From NCBI RefSeq assembly GCF_000308855.1, contig NZ_BAGM01000055.1:1-35495 (forward strand): a stretch of DNA of 35,495 bases. The letters run 5' to 3'. A program made the position numbers and the translations under genes. The notes beneath the pieces were generated by a model. That model was not told where the DNA came from, did no database searches, and saw nothing but the letters and a program-made list of their open reading frames with translations. The DNA comes from Nocardia veterana NBRC 100344 (GTDB taxonomy: Bacteria > Actinomycetota > Actinomycetes > Mycobacteriales > Mycobacteriaceae). Position 1 is the stretch's first letter. Each line of letters starts with the position of its first letter. Below are positions 1 through 8,144 of the stretch, piece after piece.

Positions 1-9
1 AGCCATGCC

Positions 10-1071
10 ATGGCGTCAACGAGTCTGACGACAGCGACCTCCGGTCCGACGACGCAGGCATTCGCAGCGCAGGTCATCGACGGTCCCGACGGATTCGGCG
101 GAGTCGCCGCCACACCGGAGTGGGCGCAGGAGATCAAGCGGCTCGCGCGTGAACGCAACGCCACCATCCTGGCGCACAACTACCAGCTACCCGAGATCCA
201 GGACGTCGCCGACCACGTCGGTGATTCGCTGGCACTGTCGCGGATCGCCGCCCAGGTCCCGGAGGACACCATCGTGTTCTGCGGCGTGCACTTCATGGCC
301 GAGACCGCGAAGATCCTCAGCCCGGACAAGACCGTGCTGATTCCGGATCAGCGTGCCGGTTGCTCGCTGGCCGACTCCATCACCGCCGACGAACTGCGCG
401 CCTGGAAGGCCGAGCACCCCGGCGCGCTGGTGGTGTCCTACGTGAACACCACCGCGGCGGTGAAGGCGCTCACCGACATCTGCTGCACCTCCTCCAATGC
501 CGTCGACGTGGTCGCCTCGATCGATCCCGAGCGCGAGGTGCTGTTCCTGCCCGACCAGTTCCTCGGCGCGCACGTCAAGCGCGTCACCGGGCGCGAGAAC
601 ATGCACATCTGGGCCGGTGAATGCCACGTGCACGCCGGGATCAACGGGGACGAGCTGACCGAGCAGGCCCGCACCCATCCCGATGCCGAACTGTTCGTTC
701 ACCCCGAATGTGGTTGTGCCACCTCGGCCTTGTATCTCGCGGGCGAGGGCGCGTTCCCGGCTGACCGGGTCCACATCCTGTCCACCGGCGGCATGATCGA
801 CGCCGCGAAGAACGCGCAGTCGAGCCAGGTGCTGGTGGCCACCGAGATCGGCATGCTGCATCAGCTGCGAAAGGCCGCGCCGGACGTGGACTTCCAGGCC
901 GTCAACGACCGCGCGTCCTGCCGGTACATGAAGATGATCACGCCGGCGGCGCTGCTGCGCTGCCTGACCGACAACCTCGACGAAGTGCACGTCGATCCGG
1001 AAACCGCCGCGCTGGCTCGCAATTCGGTGCAGCGGATGATCGCCATCGGTAACCCCGGCGGCGGCGAATAG
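10..1071 (+). CDS. nadA: Quinolinate synthase NadA
   Basis: NadA condenses iminoaspartate with dihydroxyacetone phosphate to quinolinate, the second step of de novo NAD synthesis, using a [4Fe-4S] cluster. The 353-residue protein has the usual length for the actinobacterial form. The three expected cluster cysteines are present: C118 in GCSLAD, C205 in WAGECHVH and C304 in RASCRYMKM. Conserved blocks [19 protein letters not shown] and [12 protein letters not shown] are intact. The start is taken at the ATG at position 10 because the length then fits the family; only nine bases lie upstream, so promoter and ribosome site cannot be judged. It heads a nadA-nadB-nadC operon, with nadB 39 bp downstream. 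Confidence 0.96.
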   Translation: MASTSLTTATSGPTTQAFAAQVIDGPDGFGGVAATPEWAQEIKRLARERNATILAHNYQLPEIQDVADHVGDSLALSRIAAQVPEDTIVFCGVHFMAETAKILSPDKTVLIPDQRAGCSLADSITADELRAWKAEHPGALVVSYVNTTAAVKALTDICCTSSNAVDVVASIDPEREVLFLPDQFLGAHVKRVTGRENMHIWAGECHVHAGINGDELTEQARTHPDAELFVHPECGCATSALYLAGEGAFPADRVHILSTGGMIDAAKNAQSSQVLVATEIGMLHQLRKAAPDVDFQAVNDRASCRYMKMITPAALLRCLTDNLDEVHVDPETAALARNSVQRMIAIGNPGGGE

Positions 1072-1110
1072 CACCGGACTCGCCCCGGGCGAGCCGGAAA
1101 GGTTCGATCG

Positions 1111-2895
1111 ATGATCTCGACGCCTTCGATCGGCTGGGAAGCCGAAGCAGATCTGGTGGTGATCGGTGGTGGTGTCGCGGGTTTGACCGCGGCCCGCGCC
1201 GCGTCGCTGCGGGGGTTACGGGTGCTGACCCTGAGCAAGGGTGGCCCGACCGATACGTCCACCCAGTACGCCCAGGGCGGCATCGCGGTCGTCGCGCCGG
1301 AGGGAGACACCGTCGATTCGCATGTCGCCGATACCGTCGACGCCGGTGCGGGACTGTGTGATCCGGAGGCCGTGCGATCGATCGTGGCCGGCGGTGGCGA
1401 TGCGGTCGCGGCGCTCACCGATCTGGGCGCGGTCTTCGATCTCGGCCGCGACGGACGGGTGTCGCGCACCCGCGAGGGCGGGCACAGCACCCGGCGCATC
1501 ATCCACGCCGGGGGCGACGCCACCGGAGCGGAGGTGCAGCGCGCCCTCAACGCCGCCGGGCTCCCGGTGCTGTTCGGCACCGCCGCTCTCGACATCGTCA
1601 CCGGCCCCGACGGGGTGCGCGGGGTGGTTGTGGTCTCCGCACAGGGATTCGGCGTCGTGCACGCACCGGCGGTGCTGCTGGCCACCGGGGGATCGGGGCA
1701 GCTCTATGCCTGCAGCACCAATCCGCCCGGCGCGACCGCCGACGGGATCGCGCTCGCGCTGCGCGCTGGCGCCCTGGTCGCGGATCTGGAATTCCTGCAG
1801 TTCCACCCCACGGTGTTGTTCACGCCGGGTGGACTGGGGCGGCGACCGCTGATCAGTGAGGCGGTTCGCGGCGAGGGCGCGGTGCTGGTCGATTCGGCCG
1901 GGCAGGCGGTCACCGCCGGGGTCGATCCGCGCGGCGATCTGGCACCGCGCGACATCGTCTCCAAGGCGATCGCGGCCCGGATGCGAACCCTCGGCACCGA
2001 TCACGTCTACCTGGACGCCCGCGCGATCGACGGTTTCGCTCAGCGCTTCCCGACGATCACCACCTCCTGCCGAGCCGCCGGCCTGGACCCGCACACCGAC
2101 CTGATTCCGGTCGCCCCCGCCGCGCATTTCCAGTGCGGTGGCATCGTCACCGACACCCACGGGCGTACCACGGTGCCGGGGCTGTACGCCGCCGGTGAGG
2201 TGGCGCGAACCGGTCTGCACGGCGCGAATCGGCTGGCGTCGAACAGTTTGCTGGAGGGCCTGGTCGTGGGCGAGCGGGCCGGGGTGGCGGCGGCCGAGCG
2301 GATCGCGGTGAAGCCGGAGGTGACCATGGTGCCGGAACTGTCGCTGCCGCGCATCGACCGAACGGCGCTGCAGCAGTTGATGTCCGCCCATGCCGCCGTG
2401 GTGCGCGACGGTGACGGACTGCGCGCGGCCATGCTGCGGGTCCTGCATCTGCGTGGCAGCGCGGCAGGGCCGGACAGCGCGGCCGAGCCGGCAGGGCCGG
2501 ACAGCGCGGTCGCGCCGGCAGGGCCGGACAGCGCGGCCGCGCCGGAGAACAGGGCGCGGCGAACCGGGCCGGAAGGGACCTGCGGGCTGTCGGCCGCACC
2601 GGATACCGCGTCGGATATCCCATTCCCGCACGGTGTTTCGCGCCTGCCCGGCGAGCAGGCCGGGATCCTGACCGCGGTCGAGGATGCCGCGCTGACCTTG
2701 ACCGCACGCGCACTGCTGCTCGCGGCCACCGCTCGGGCCGAAAGCCGGGGCTGCCACACCCGATCCGATTACCCCGAGCCACGCGAGGAGTTGCGGCGCA
2801 GTGTCGCGATTCGGCTCGGCGCCGACGGCCGCCCCCAGGTGGTGACCGAACCACTCGAGGTCGCCGGCCCACAGCCCGTGGCGACCATCCGATGA
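1111..2895 (+). CDS. nadB: L-aspartate oxidase NadB with a repeat-bearing insertion
   Basis: NadB is the FAD enzyme that oxidises L-aspartate to iminoaspartate for NadA. The N-terminal dinucleotide-binding GGGVAG is at residues 19-24. Family blocks follow: REGGHSTRRIIHAGGDATG, LEFLQFHPT, and HGANRLASNSLLEGLVVG near residue 375, typical of the succinate dehydrogenase/fumarate reductase flavoprotein family. A ribosome site GGAAAGG at 1096-1102 supports the ATG at 1111. At 594 residues it is longer than the roughly 530-540 usual for the family. The excess is a low-complexity stretch around residues 451-515 holding three 9-residue AGPDSA-type repeats, placed in the C-terminal helical domain. The catalytic part looks complete. 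Confidence 0.95.
   Translation: MISTPSIGWEAEADLVVIGGGVAGLTAARAASLRGLRVLTLSKGGPTDTSTQYAQGGIAVVAPEGDTVDSHVADTVDAGAGLCDPEAVRSIVAGGGDAVAALTDLGAVFDLGRDGRVSRTREGGHSTRRIIHAGGDATGAEVQRALNAAGLPVLFGTAALDIVTGPDGVRGVVVVSAQGFGVVHAPAVLLATGGSGQLYACSTNPPGATADGIALALRAGALVADLEFLQFHPTVLFTPGGLGRRPLISEAVRGEGAVLVDSAGQAVTAGVDPRGDLAPRDIVSKAIAARMRTLGTDHVYLDARAIDGFAQRFPTITTSCRAAGLDPHTDLIPVAPAAHFQCGGIVTDTHGRTTVPGLYAAGEVARTGLHGANRLASNSLLEGLVVGERAGVAAAERIAVKPEVTMVPELSLPRIDRTALQQLMSAHAAVVRDGDGLRAAMLRVLHLRGSAAGPDSAAEPAGPDSAVAPAGPDSAAAPENRARRTGPEGTCGLSAAPDTASDIPFPHGVSRLPGEQAGILTAVEDAALTLTARALLLAATARAESRGCHTRSDYPEPREELRRSVAIRLGADGRPQVVTEPLEVAGPQPVATIR
2464..2544 (+). repeat. 27-bp tandem repeat x3 inside nadB
   Basis: Three head-to-tail copies of a 27-bp unit encode AGPDSAAEP, AGPDSAVAP and AGPDSAAAP (NadB residues 452-478). 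The copies differ by only a few substitutions, so the expansion looks recent. The unit length is a multiple of three and keeps the frame. Confidence 0.93.
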
Positions 2896-2927
2896 CCGCC
2901 CGCGCACGACATGCTGAGGAGTAGATG

Positions 2928-3788
2928 ATGGCCCTGGATCCCGCACTCGACCGGGCGGAGCTGCTGACCCTGATTCGCACCGCGCTCGACGAGGATCTGC
3001 GCTACGGCCCCGATATCACCTCGGCCGCAACGGTTCCCGCGGATGCCACCGTCAAGGCGGCGATGGTGTCCCGGCAGCCGGGGACGGTGGCCGGCATCGA
3101 TGTCGGGCTGCTGGTGCTCGACGAAGTGATCGGCGCGGGGAACTACGAGGTGACCGATCGGGTCGCCGACGGCACCCGCGTCGCACCCGGGGACGCGGTC
3201 CTCACCGTCGTGGCGCCGACCCGGCAACTGCTCACCGCCGAGCGCACCATGCTGAATCTGGTGACGCACATGTCCGGGATCGCCACCGCCACCGCCGCCT
3301 GGGTGGACGCGGTCGAGGGCACGAACTGCCGGATCCGCGACAGCCGCAAGACGTTGCCGGGATTGCGTGCGCTGCAGAAGTATTCGGTCCGGGTCGGGGG
3401 TGGCGTCAACCACCGCATGGGTCTCGGTGACGCCGCCCTGATCAAGGACAATCACGTGGTGGCCGCCGGGTCGGTGGTCGCGGCGCTGCGTGCGGTGCGC
3501 GAACTGAATCCGGAGATCGAGTGCGAGGTCGAGGTCGACAGTCTCGATCAACTCGACGCCGTGCTCGCCGAGGATGTCGAACTGGTGCTGCTGGACAATT
3601 TCCCGCTCTGGGCCACACAGGCCGCGGTGCAGCGCCGCAACAGCCGTTCGCCGCGCACGAAACTCGAATCCTCCGGCGGGCTTTCGCTCGCCTCGGCCGC
3701 CGACTATGCCCGCACCGGGGTGGACTATCTCGCGGTCGGCGCCCTGACGCATTCGGTGCGGGTGCTCGACCTGGGGCTGGATATGTGA
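2928..3788 (+). CDS. nadC: Nicotinate-nucleotide pyrophosphorylase (quinolinate phosphoribosyltransferase)
   Basis: NadC converts quinolinate and PRPP to nicotinate mononucleotide, the third step after NadB and NadA. The protein has the NadC N-terminal sandwich domain followed by the barrel, with RDSRKTLPGLRALQKYSVRVGGG, HRMGLGDAALIKDNH and ECEVEVDSLDQ, the phosphate and substrate-binding blocks of the family. Length is about 286 residues, normal. GAGGAG at 2916-2921 sits 6 nt before the ATG at 2928 and only 3 nt before the ATG at 2925, so 2928 is preferred. The gene begins 32 bp after the nadB stop and ends the operon. Confidence 0.95.
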   Translation: MALDPALDRAELLTLIRTALDEDLRYGPDITSAATVPADATVKAAMVSRQPGTVAGIDVGLLVLDEVIGAGNYEVTDRVADGTRVAPGDAVLTVVAPTRQLLTAERTMLNLVTHMSGIATATAAWVDAVEGTNCRIRDSRKTLPGLRALQKYSVRVGGGVNHRMGLGDAALIKDNHVVAAGSVVAALRAVRELNPEIECEVEVDSLDQLDAVLAEDVELVLLDNFPLWATQAAVQRRNSRSPRTKLESSGGLSLASAADYARTGVDYLAVGALTHSVRVLDLGLDM

Positions 3789-3838
3789 GCCGGCGACCGT
3801 CGGCACGGGCGGCTCGTCCGTACCGGAGCGCGGGCGGG

Positions 3839-5011
3839 TCAGCTGGTGAGTTCGCGCTCGAGCGGGGTCCGGAATCGAGGGATGGCACGCACGTCGCCGT
3901 ACCAGGCGGCGATGCGTTCGACCTCCGCGTCGATCAGAGCCTTCGCGTCTGCGCCGACGTCTTCCAGGAGTCGCCAGACGATCTCGCCGTCCGCCCGCTG
4001 CGCCCAGCCGCCGACGATGCGGCCGTCGACCCAGATACTGGGCCCGATATTGCCGTTGCTGTCGAACAGCGCGGGAGCATGCGGGCCGAGGAACCACTCA
4101 CGGGACTGCCAGCCCATCGGGGTCGGATCGAGGGCGGGTAGCAGGGCTGCCCACGGTTCGGTGCCGGGATCGGGCTCCGCGTCGTCGGACAGAACCACTC
4201 CGGGCCGCCCGTCGAGATCCACCTCGGTCACGTCCAGACTCGACAGCACCTTGCGCACATCGGTTTTCGTCCAACCGGTCCACCAGGTCAGATCCTCGAC
4301 CGGGGCCGGGCCGAAGGTGCGCAGCCAGCGGCGCGCCAGCTCGCCGCGGGCCGCGTCGAGCGCGATCGGCGCGGTCTGCGCGGGTAGCCAGGCCTCGCGC
4401 GGCGCCCAGGTGTACTGGCTGCTGGTCCATCCGCCGTTGGGCCGCCCGCGCACGATCAGCCCGTCGCAGCCGAGGATGACCAGCACCCAGGTGGTGATGT
4501 TGGTCGGCTTCGAATACGGCTTACCGGGCGCGGTGTCGACCTGGGTGCGCAGCCGGGGCAGCGCGGCCGACAGCTGGGCGCCGGTCGCGCTGCCGCGCGC
4601 CAGCAGTTCCCGATGCGTTTCGTCGGCGACCTCGGCCAGCCAGGCTTCGATATCGCCCTCGACCACCTGCTTCAGGTATTTGCCGTAGTTTCGCCGCTGT
4701 TTCACCGCGAGTGCGTCGGCCACCGCGGCCTGGAGCACCGGAACCAGATCGACCGGCACCACGAACATGGTGCGCCGCATGGCGAGCATGCGCAGCAGCG
4801 TCCGGTCGTCGTAGAGAGCTCGTTCGACATCGGCGGGTGTCAGCCCGCGGGTCCGGGCATGGACGGACAGGAATACGGTCGCCGGGTCCGTCGCGTGCAG
4901 GGCGACCATCGACCGGGCGATATCGGTGGGATCGGTGCCACGGGCCGATGCCGCGAGCCGGTGGCGACGAGCGAGCCGAGTGCGTCGCTGAGCGACGGAT
5001 ATCGAACGCAT
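3839..5011 (-). CDS. Winged-helix DNA-binding protein, HTH_42 / AlkZ-YcaQ-like family
   Basis: This 390-residue protein matches the HTH_42 (DUF1006) family, which includes the DNA glycosylases AlkZ and E. coli YcaQ that excise bulky or crosslinked alkylated bases. The N-terminal block MVALHATDPATVFLSVHAR (residues 35-53) aligns with the family segment that normally holds the catalytic Q-x-Q or Q-x-D motif; here that position reads H39-A-T41. Later family features are PYSKPTN near the middle, the WTGWTKTDVRKVL wing region and LLPALDPTPMGW. The ATG at 5011 is chosen because a TACCAT hexamer lies 6 nt upstream, a leaderless arrangement, and the reading frame further upstream is not protein-like. 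It is convergent with nadC. Glycosylase activity is not established for this motif variant. Confidence 0.8.
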   Translation of the reverse strand: MRSISVAQRRTRLARRHRLAASARGTDPTDIARSMVALHATDPATVFLSVHARTRGLTPADVERALYDDRTLLRMLAMRRTMFVVPVDLVPVLQAAVADALAVKQRRNYGKYLKQVVEGDIEAWLAEVADETHRELLARGSATGAQLSAALPRLRTQVDTAPGKPYSKPTNITTWVLVILGCDGLIVRGRPNGGWTSSQYTWAPREAWLPAQTAPIALDAARGELARRWLRTFGPAPVEDLTWWTGWTKTDVRKVLSSLDVTEVDLDGRPGVVLSDDAEPDPGTEPWAALLPALDPTPMGWQSREWFLGPHAPALFDSNGNIGPSIWVDGRIVGGWAQRADGEIVWRLLEDVGADAKALIDAEVERIAAWYGDVRAIPRFRTPLERELTS

Positions 5012-5017
5012 GATCGA

Positions 5018-5023
5018 ATGGTA
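5018..5023 (-). promoter_or_regulatory. Leaderless -10 hexamer of the HTH_42 gene
   Basis: TACCAT on the minus strand is followed by 6 nt and then the ATG at 5011. No Shine-Dalgarno sequence is present, so transcription probably begins at the start codon. Confidence 0.6.
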
Positions 5024-5216
5024 GTCCACGCCGCCCGACCGGACCGCCGCTCGGCCCGGTTCGCGTGCGCCGGTCGGCCGGTCGCCACACTCGTGCGCCG
5101 CGCCGTAACGGGCGCCCCGTCGGTGCCGACCGCGGGAACACTCGGCCCCACACGCCCGTTGGTCATGGCGTCGATTCGAACGAAGCGGGCGAATTTCGCC
5201 GCACGGAGGAGGCGCA

Positions 5217-6077
5217 ATGACGGACACGCCCTCGATTTCGCACTGGAACGGCGCGGATCTGGATCTGCCGGCGTACTTCGAACGCATCGGATTCACCGCG
5301 AAGCCGGAACCGACGGTGCAGACCCTGCACGCCCTGCAGTACGCGCACACCACGACCATCCCGTTCGAGAATCTCGAGCCCGTGCTGCATCGCCCGGTGC
5401 TGATCGACCTCCCGTCGGTGCAGGACAAGATCGTTCGATCCCGCCGCGGCGGCTACTGCTACGAGCACGTCGGCCTGTTCGCCGCCGCCCTGGAACGTCT
5501 CGGGTTCGGGGTGACGGGGTTGCACGGCCGGGTGAGTATGGGCGCGCGCGGCTTCCGGCCGGCGACGCATGCCCTGCTGCGGGTCACCACGGCAGACGAC
5601 GACCGAGTGTGGTTGTGCGACGTGGGTTTCGGCGCCGGGCCGCTCGCGCCGCTCGAGTTGAATCCCGATGCGGGGGAAGTGCGCGCCGGCGATTGGCGGT
5701 TCCGTCTCGAACCGACCCGCGGCGACCTCGACACCGAGCTGTGGGTGCTGCATCACTACGCCCGCGACGGGTGGATCGACCGGCACAGCTTCACGATGAA
5801 TCCGCAATATCCGATCGACTACGCGGTCGGTAACCACTTCGTGTCGACCTCACCGCGGTCGCCGTTCGTGAGCCGCCCGTACATCCAGCGGTTCCGGCCG
5901 GACCGCCACGACATCATCGACAGCACCACCTGGATCACCGAATATCCGGACGGCACCTCCCACAGCCGGGAGCTGACAGCGGCCGAACTGCCGAAGACGT
6001 TGTCCGCCGAATTCGATATCGATCTCGACGATGCCGACGCCGCCCGGCTGGCGGCGGGAGAATGGTTGCGGGCCTGA
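5217..6077 (+). CDS. nat: Arylamine N-acetyltransferase
   Basis: NATs transfer an acetyl group from acetyl-CoA to arylamines and hydrazines by a cysteine ping-pong mechanism; mycobacterial homologues acetylate isoniazid. The catalytic triad is visible: C81 in RRGGYCYEHVGLF, H118 in ATHALLRV and D135 in WLCDVGFGAG. The PFENLEP block (around residues 49-55) that precedes the triad is also present. Length 286 residues is normal. GGAGGAGG at 5205-5212 supports the ATG at 5217. It is divergent from the HTH_42 gene, separated by 205 bp. Physiological substrate cannot be read from sequence; in mycobacteria nat lies in a sterol-degradation cluster, which is not the context here. Confidence 0.94.
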   Translation: MTDTPSISHWNGADLDLPAYFERIGFTAKPEPTVQTLHALQYAHTTTIPFENLEPVLHRPVLIDLPSVQDKIVRSRRGGYCYEHVGLFAAALERLGFGVTGLHGRVSMGARGFRPATHALLRVTTADDDRVWLCDVGFGAGPLAPLELNPDAGEVRAGDWRFRLEPTRGDLDTELWVLHHYARDGWIDRHSFTMNPQYPIDYAVGNHFVSTSPRSPFVSRPYIQRFRPDRHDIIDSTTWITEYPDGTSHSRELTAAELPKTLSAEFDIDLDDADAARLAAGEWLRA

Positions 6078-6131
6078 ACCGGTGGCCCGCGCGGCGGGTG
6101 GCAATTGCCGGGCGCGGTCCGCGCGCGGCGG

Positions 6132-6137
6132 TAGGGT
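6132..6137 (+). promoter_or_regulatory. Leaderless -10 hexamer of the PBP gene
   Basis: TAGGGT is followed by 7 nt and then the GTG at 6145. This decides the start: the longer frame from 6031 would overlap the nat gene and would bury the lipoprotein signal. Confidence 0.6.
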
Positions 6138-6144
6138 CGGCCGC

Positions 6145-7911
6145 GTGCGCACCGGATCGAAACTGTTCGCCCTGATCGCCGCCCCGACGCTCGCCCTGGC
6201 CGGCTGTTCCGGCGACAGCTCCGCCGACCGGCTCGATCGCAGCGTGCGCGCCTTCGCCGAGGCACTGACGCACGGCGACGCGGCGGCGGCCGCGGCCGTG
6301 ACCTCCGATCCCGGCCGGGCCTCCGCCACGCTCGGCGCGCTGTTCGACAGCCTCGGCAAGAAGGTGCAGGTCGACGTGACATCGGTCGACACCACCGACC
6401 GAGGCGCCACGTTCACCCTCGCCAGCACCTGGAAATTCGGCACCGCGGGCAACCAGTGGACATACTCGACCACCGGCACCGCCGAGGAATCCGGTGACGA
6501 CTGGAAGGTGCGCTGGACTCCGGCGACCGTCGCGCCCGGCCTCGACACCGGTCCACTGGCCTACGAGACCGTGGCCCCGCAGCCTGCGGCCCGGGTACTC
6601 GGTCGCGACGGCGCGGAACTGCTCACGCAGCAGGTGGTCACGCTCGTCCAGCCGGGTCCGGGCGCCGACGTGGATGCCCTTGCCGCCCTGCTGAATCCGA
6701 TCGATCCGTCGATCACGGCCGCGAGCCTGCGCCAGGAACTGGATCGCGCTCAGCGCAAACCGGTCACCGCGATCGCTTTGCGCGCAAGCGATCTCGCGCC
6801 GGTGCAGGACCGCCTTGCCGCCCTACCGAATGTCACCCTTGCCCCGCAGACCCGATTGCTGACCGTCGACAAGACTCTCGCCTCGCCCACGCTGTCGGGC
6901 CTGTCCGAGCTGTGGCAGCACGAGACGGATGCCGCCGCCGGCTGGGCGGTGCGCGCGCAGGCCGCCGACGGTGCGCACATCGTCGGCGGGCAGCAGCCCA
7001 AACCCGTCGCCGACATCGCCACCACCCTCGATGCCGGGATGCTGCGCCGGGCCGAGGCCGCGCTCGCGCCGATTCCGACGCCCGCCGCCATGGTCGTCCT
7101 GCGGCCGTCCACCGGCGATGTGCTGGCCGTGGGCCAGAATTCACCCGCCGACGCCCAGGGACCCATCGCCCTGACCGGGCTGTATCCGCCCGGCTCGACG
7201 TTCAAGACGGTCACCGTGTCGGCCGCACTTCAGGACGGTCGGATCACCGCCGACACCCCCGTCGCCTGCCCGGGCACCGAGAACATCGAGGGCCGGCAGA
7301 TCCCCAACGACAACAACTTCGACCTGGGGACCGTGCCGCTACACACTGCCTTCGCCCGGTCCTGCAACACCACGATGGGCCGGCTCGCGGTGGATCTGCC
7401 CCCTGATTCCCTCACCCACACCGCCGCCCAGCTCGGACTCGGCGTCGATTTCACCGCTCCCGGAATGACCACGGTGACCGGAAAGGTGCCGACCGCCGAT
7501 ACTCCCGCGCTGCGGGTCGAGGAGGGCATCGGCCAGGGCCGGGTGACGGCCTCGCCGTTCGGGATGGCGTTGGTCGCCGCGACCGTCGCCCGTGGTTCGG
7601 TCCCTGCCCCGGTCATCGTCGCCGGTGCGCCCGCGAAGGCCGACCAGGCTCCACCGCCGATTCCCGCCGCCGTGCTCGATCAGGTGAAATCCATGATGCG
7701 CGAGACGATTACGAACGGCACGGCGACCGCACTGGCCGACATTCCCGGCATGCTGGGCAAGACCGGCACCGCGGAGTACATCGACAACACCCACGCCCAC
7801 GGATGGTTCGTCGGCATCGACGGTGATCTGGCCTTGGCGGTGTTCGTCAGCGACGCCGGCAGCTCGGCCCCGGCGGTCGAAGCGGCCGGACGTTTCCTGC
7901 GGAATCAGTAG
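6145..7911 (+). CDS. Penicillin-binding lipoprotein (transpeptidase with NTF2-like N-terminal domain)
   Basis: A 588-residue class B-type penicillin-binding protein resembling the M. tuberculosis penicillin-binding lipoprotein Rv2864c. The N-terminus is a lipoprotein signal with lipobox L18-A-G-C21. Residues about 30-140 form an NTF2-like MecA_N-type domain, followed by a PBP dimerisation region. The transpeptidase domain has all three active-site motifs: S351-T-F-K354, S406-C-N408 and K539-T-G541. It should crosslink peptidoglycan at the outer face of the membrane and bind beta-lactams. The GTG at 6145 is chosen because it starts the signal peptide and follows a TAGGGT hexamer by 7 nt. It lies 67 bp after nat and 233 bp before the Ser/Thr kinase gene, same strand. 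Confidence 0.93.
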   Translation: MRTGSKLFALIAAPTLALAGCSGDSSADRLDRSVRAFAEALTHGDAAAAAAVTSDPGRASATLGALFDSLGKKVQVDVTSVDTTDRGATFTLASTWKFGTAGNQWTYSTTGTAEESGDDWKVRWTPATVAPGLDTGPLAYETVAPQPAARVLGRDGAELLTQQVVTLVQPGPGADVDALAALLNPIDPSITAASLRQELDRAQRKPVTAIALRASDLAPVQDRLAALPNVTLAPQTRLLTVDKTLASPTLSGLSELWQHETDAAAGWAVRAQAADGAHIVGGQQPKPVADIATTLDAGMLRRAEAALAPIPTPAAMVVLRPSTGDVLAVGQNSPADAQGPIALTGLYPPGSTFKTVTVSAALQDGRITADTPVACPGTENIEGRQIPNDNNFDLGTVPLHTAFARSCNTTMGRLAVDLPPDSLTHTAAQLGLGVDFTAPGMTTVTGKVPTADTPALRVEEGIGQGRVTASPFGMALVAATVARGSVPAPVIVAGAPAKADQAPPPIPAAVLDQVKSMMRETITNGTATALADIPGMLGKTGTAEYIDNTHAHGWFVGIDGDLALAVFVSDAGSSAPAVEAAGRFLRNQ

Positions 7912-7929
7912 GAACCGGTCACACTTCGA

Positions 7930-7945
7930 CGTGAATTTGGTCACA
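7930..7945. promoter_or_regulatory. CRP-like palindrome upstream of the kinase gene
   Basis: CGTGA-ATTTGG-TCACA matches the actinobacterial cAMP receptor protein/GlxR-type site TGTGA-N6-TCACA at nine of ten conserved positions. It lies in the 233-bp intergenic region between the PBP and kinase genes, about 105 bp before the candidate -10 at 8050. Function is inferred from the motif only. Confidence 0.45.
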
Positions 7946-8049
7946 AATGTACTCGGTGTATAGCGGAGTGATCTCGCCCGCATCGCACAGTTGTCACACA
8001 TCCGCCGCACAGATCTCGCTCTGGTGTCAAAGCGGCCCGTCACGCCCGC

Positions 8050-8055
8050 TACACT
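8050..8055 (+). promoter_or_regulatory. Candidate -10 of the kinase gene
   Basis: TACACT fits the actinobacterial TANNNT -10 consensus. A weak GTGTCA-like -35 lies about 20 nt upstream. A transcript from here would have an untranslated leader of roughly 70-90 nt. Confidence 0.35.
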
Positions 8056-8144
8056 CGTCCGGGAACACGCGCGGGACATGACCCCGCGCGCGGTAAGTCA
8101 CGGATCGCGGAGAAACTCGGAGTAGTGCCATCGAAACCGGCCAA

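Noticed and set aside
2464..2544. CRISPR-like repeat
   Set aside because: The units are contiguous without spacers, in frame, and lie inside nadB.
1216..2946. Minus-strand open frame opposite nadB
   Set aside because: Shadow frame; no start signal and no family.
5012..5216. Small gene in the HTH_42-nat divergent region
   Set aside because: No frame with a start, ribosome site and protein-like composition; only promoter elements are supported.
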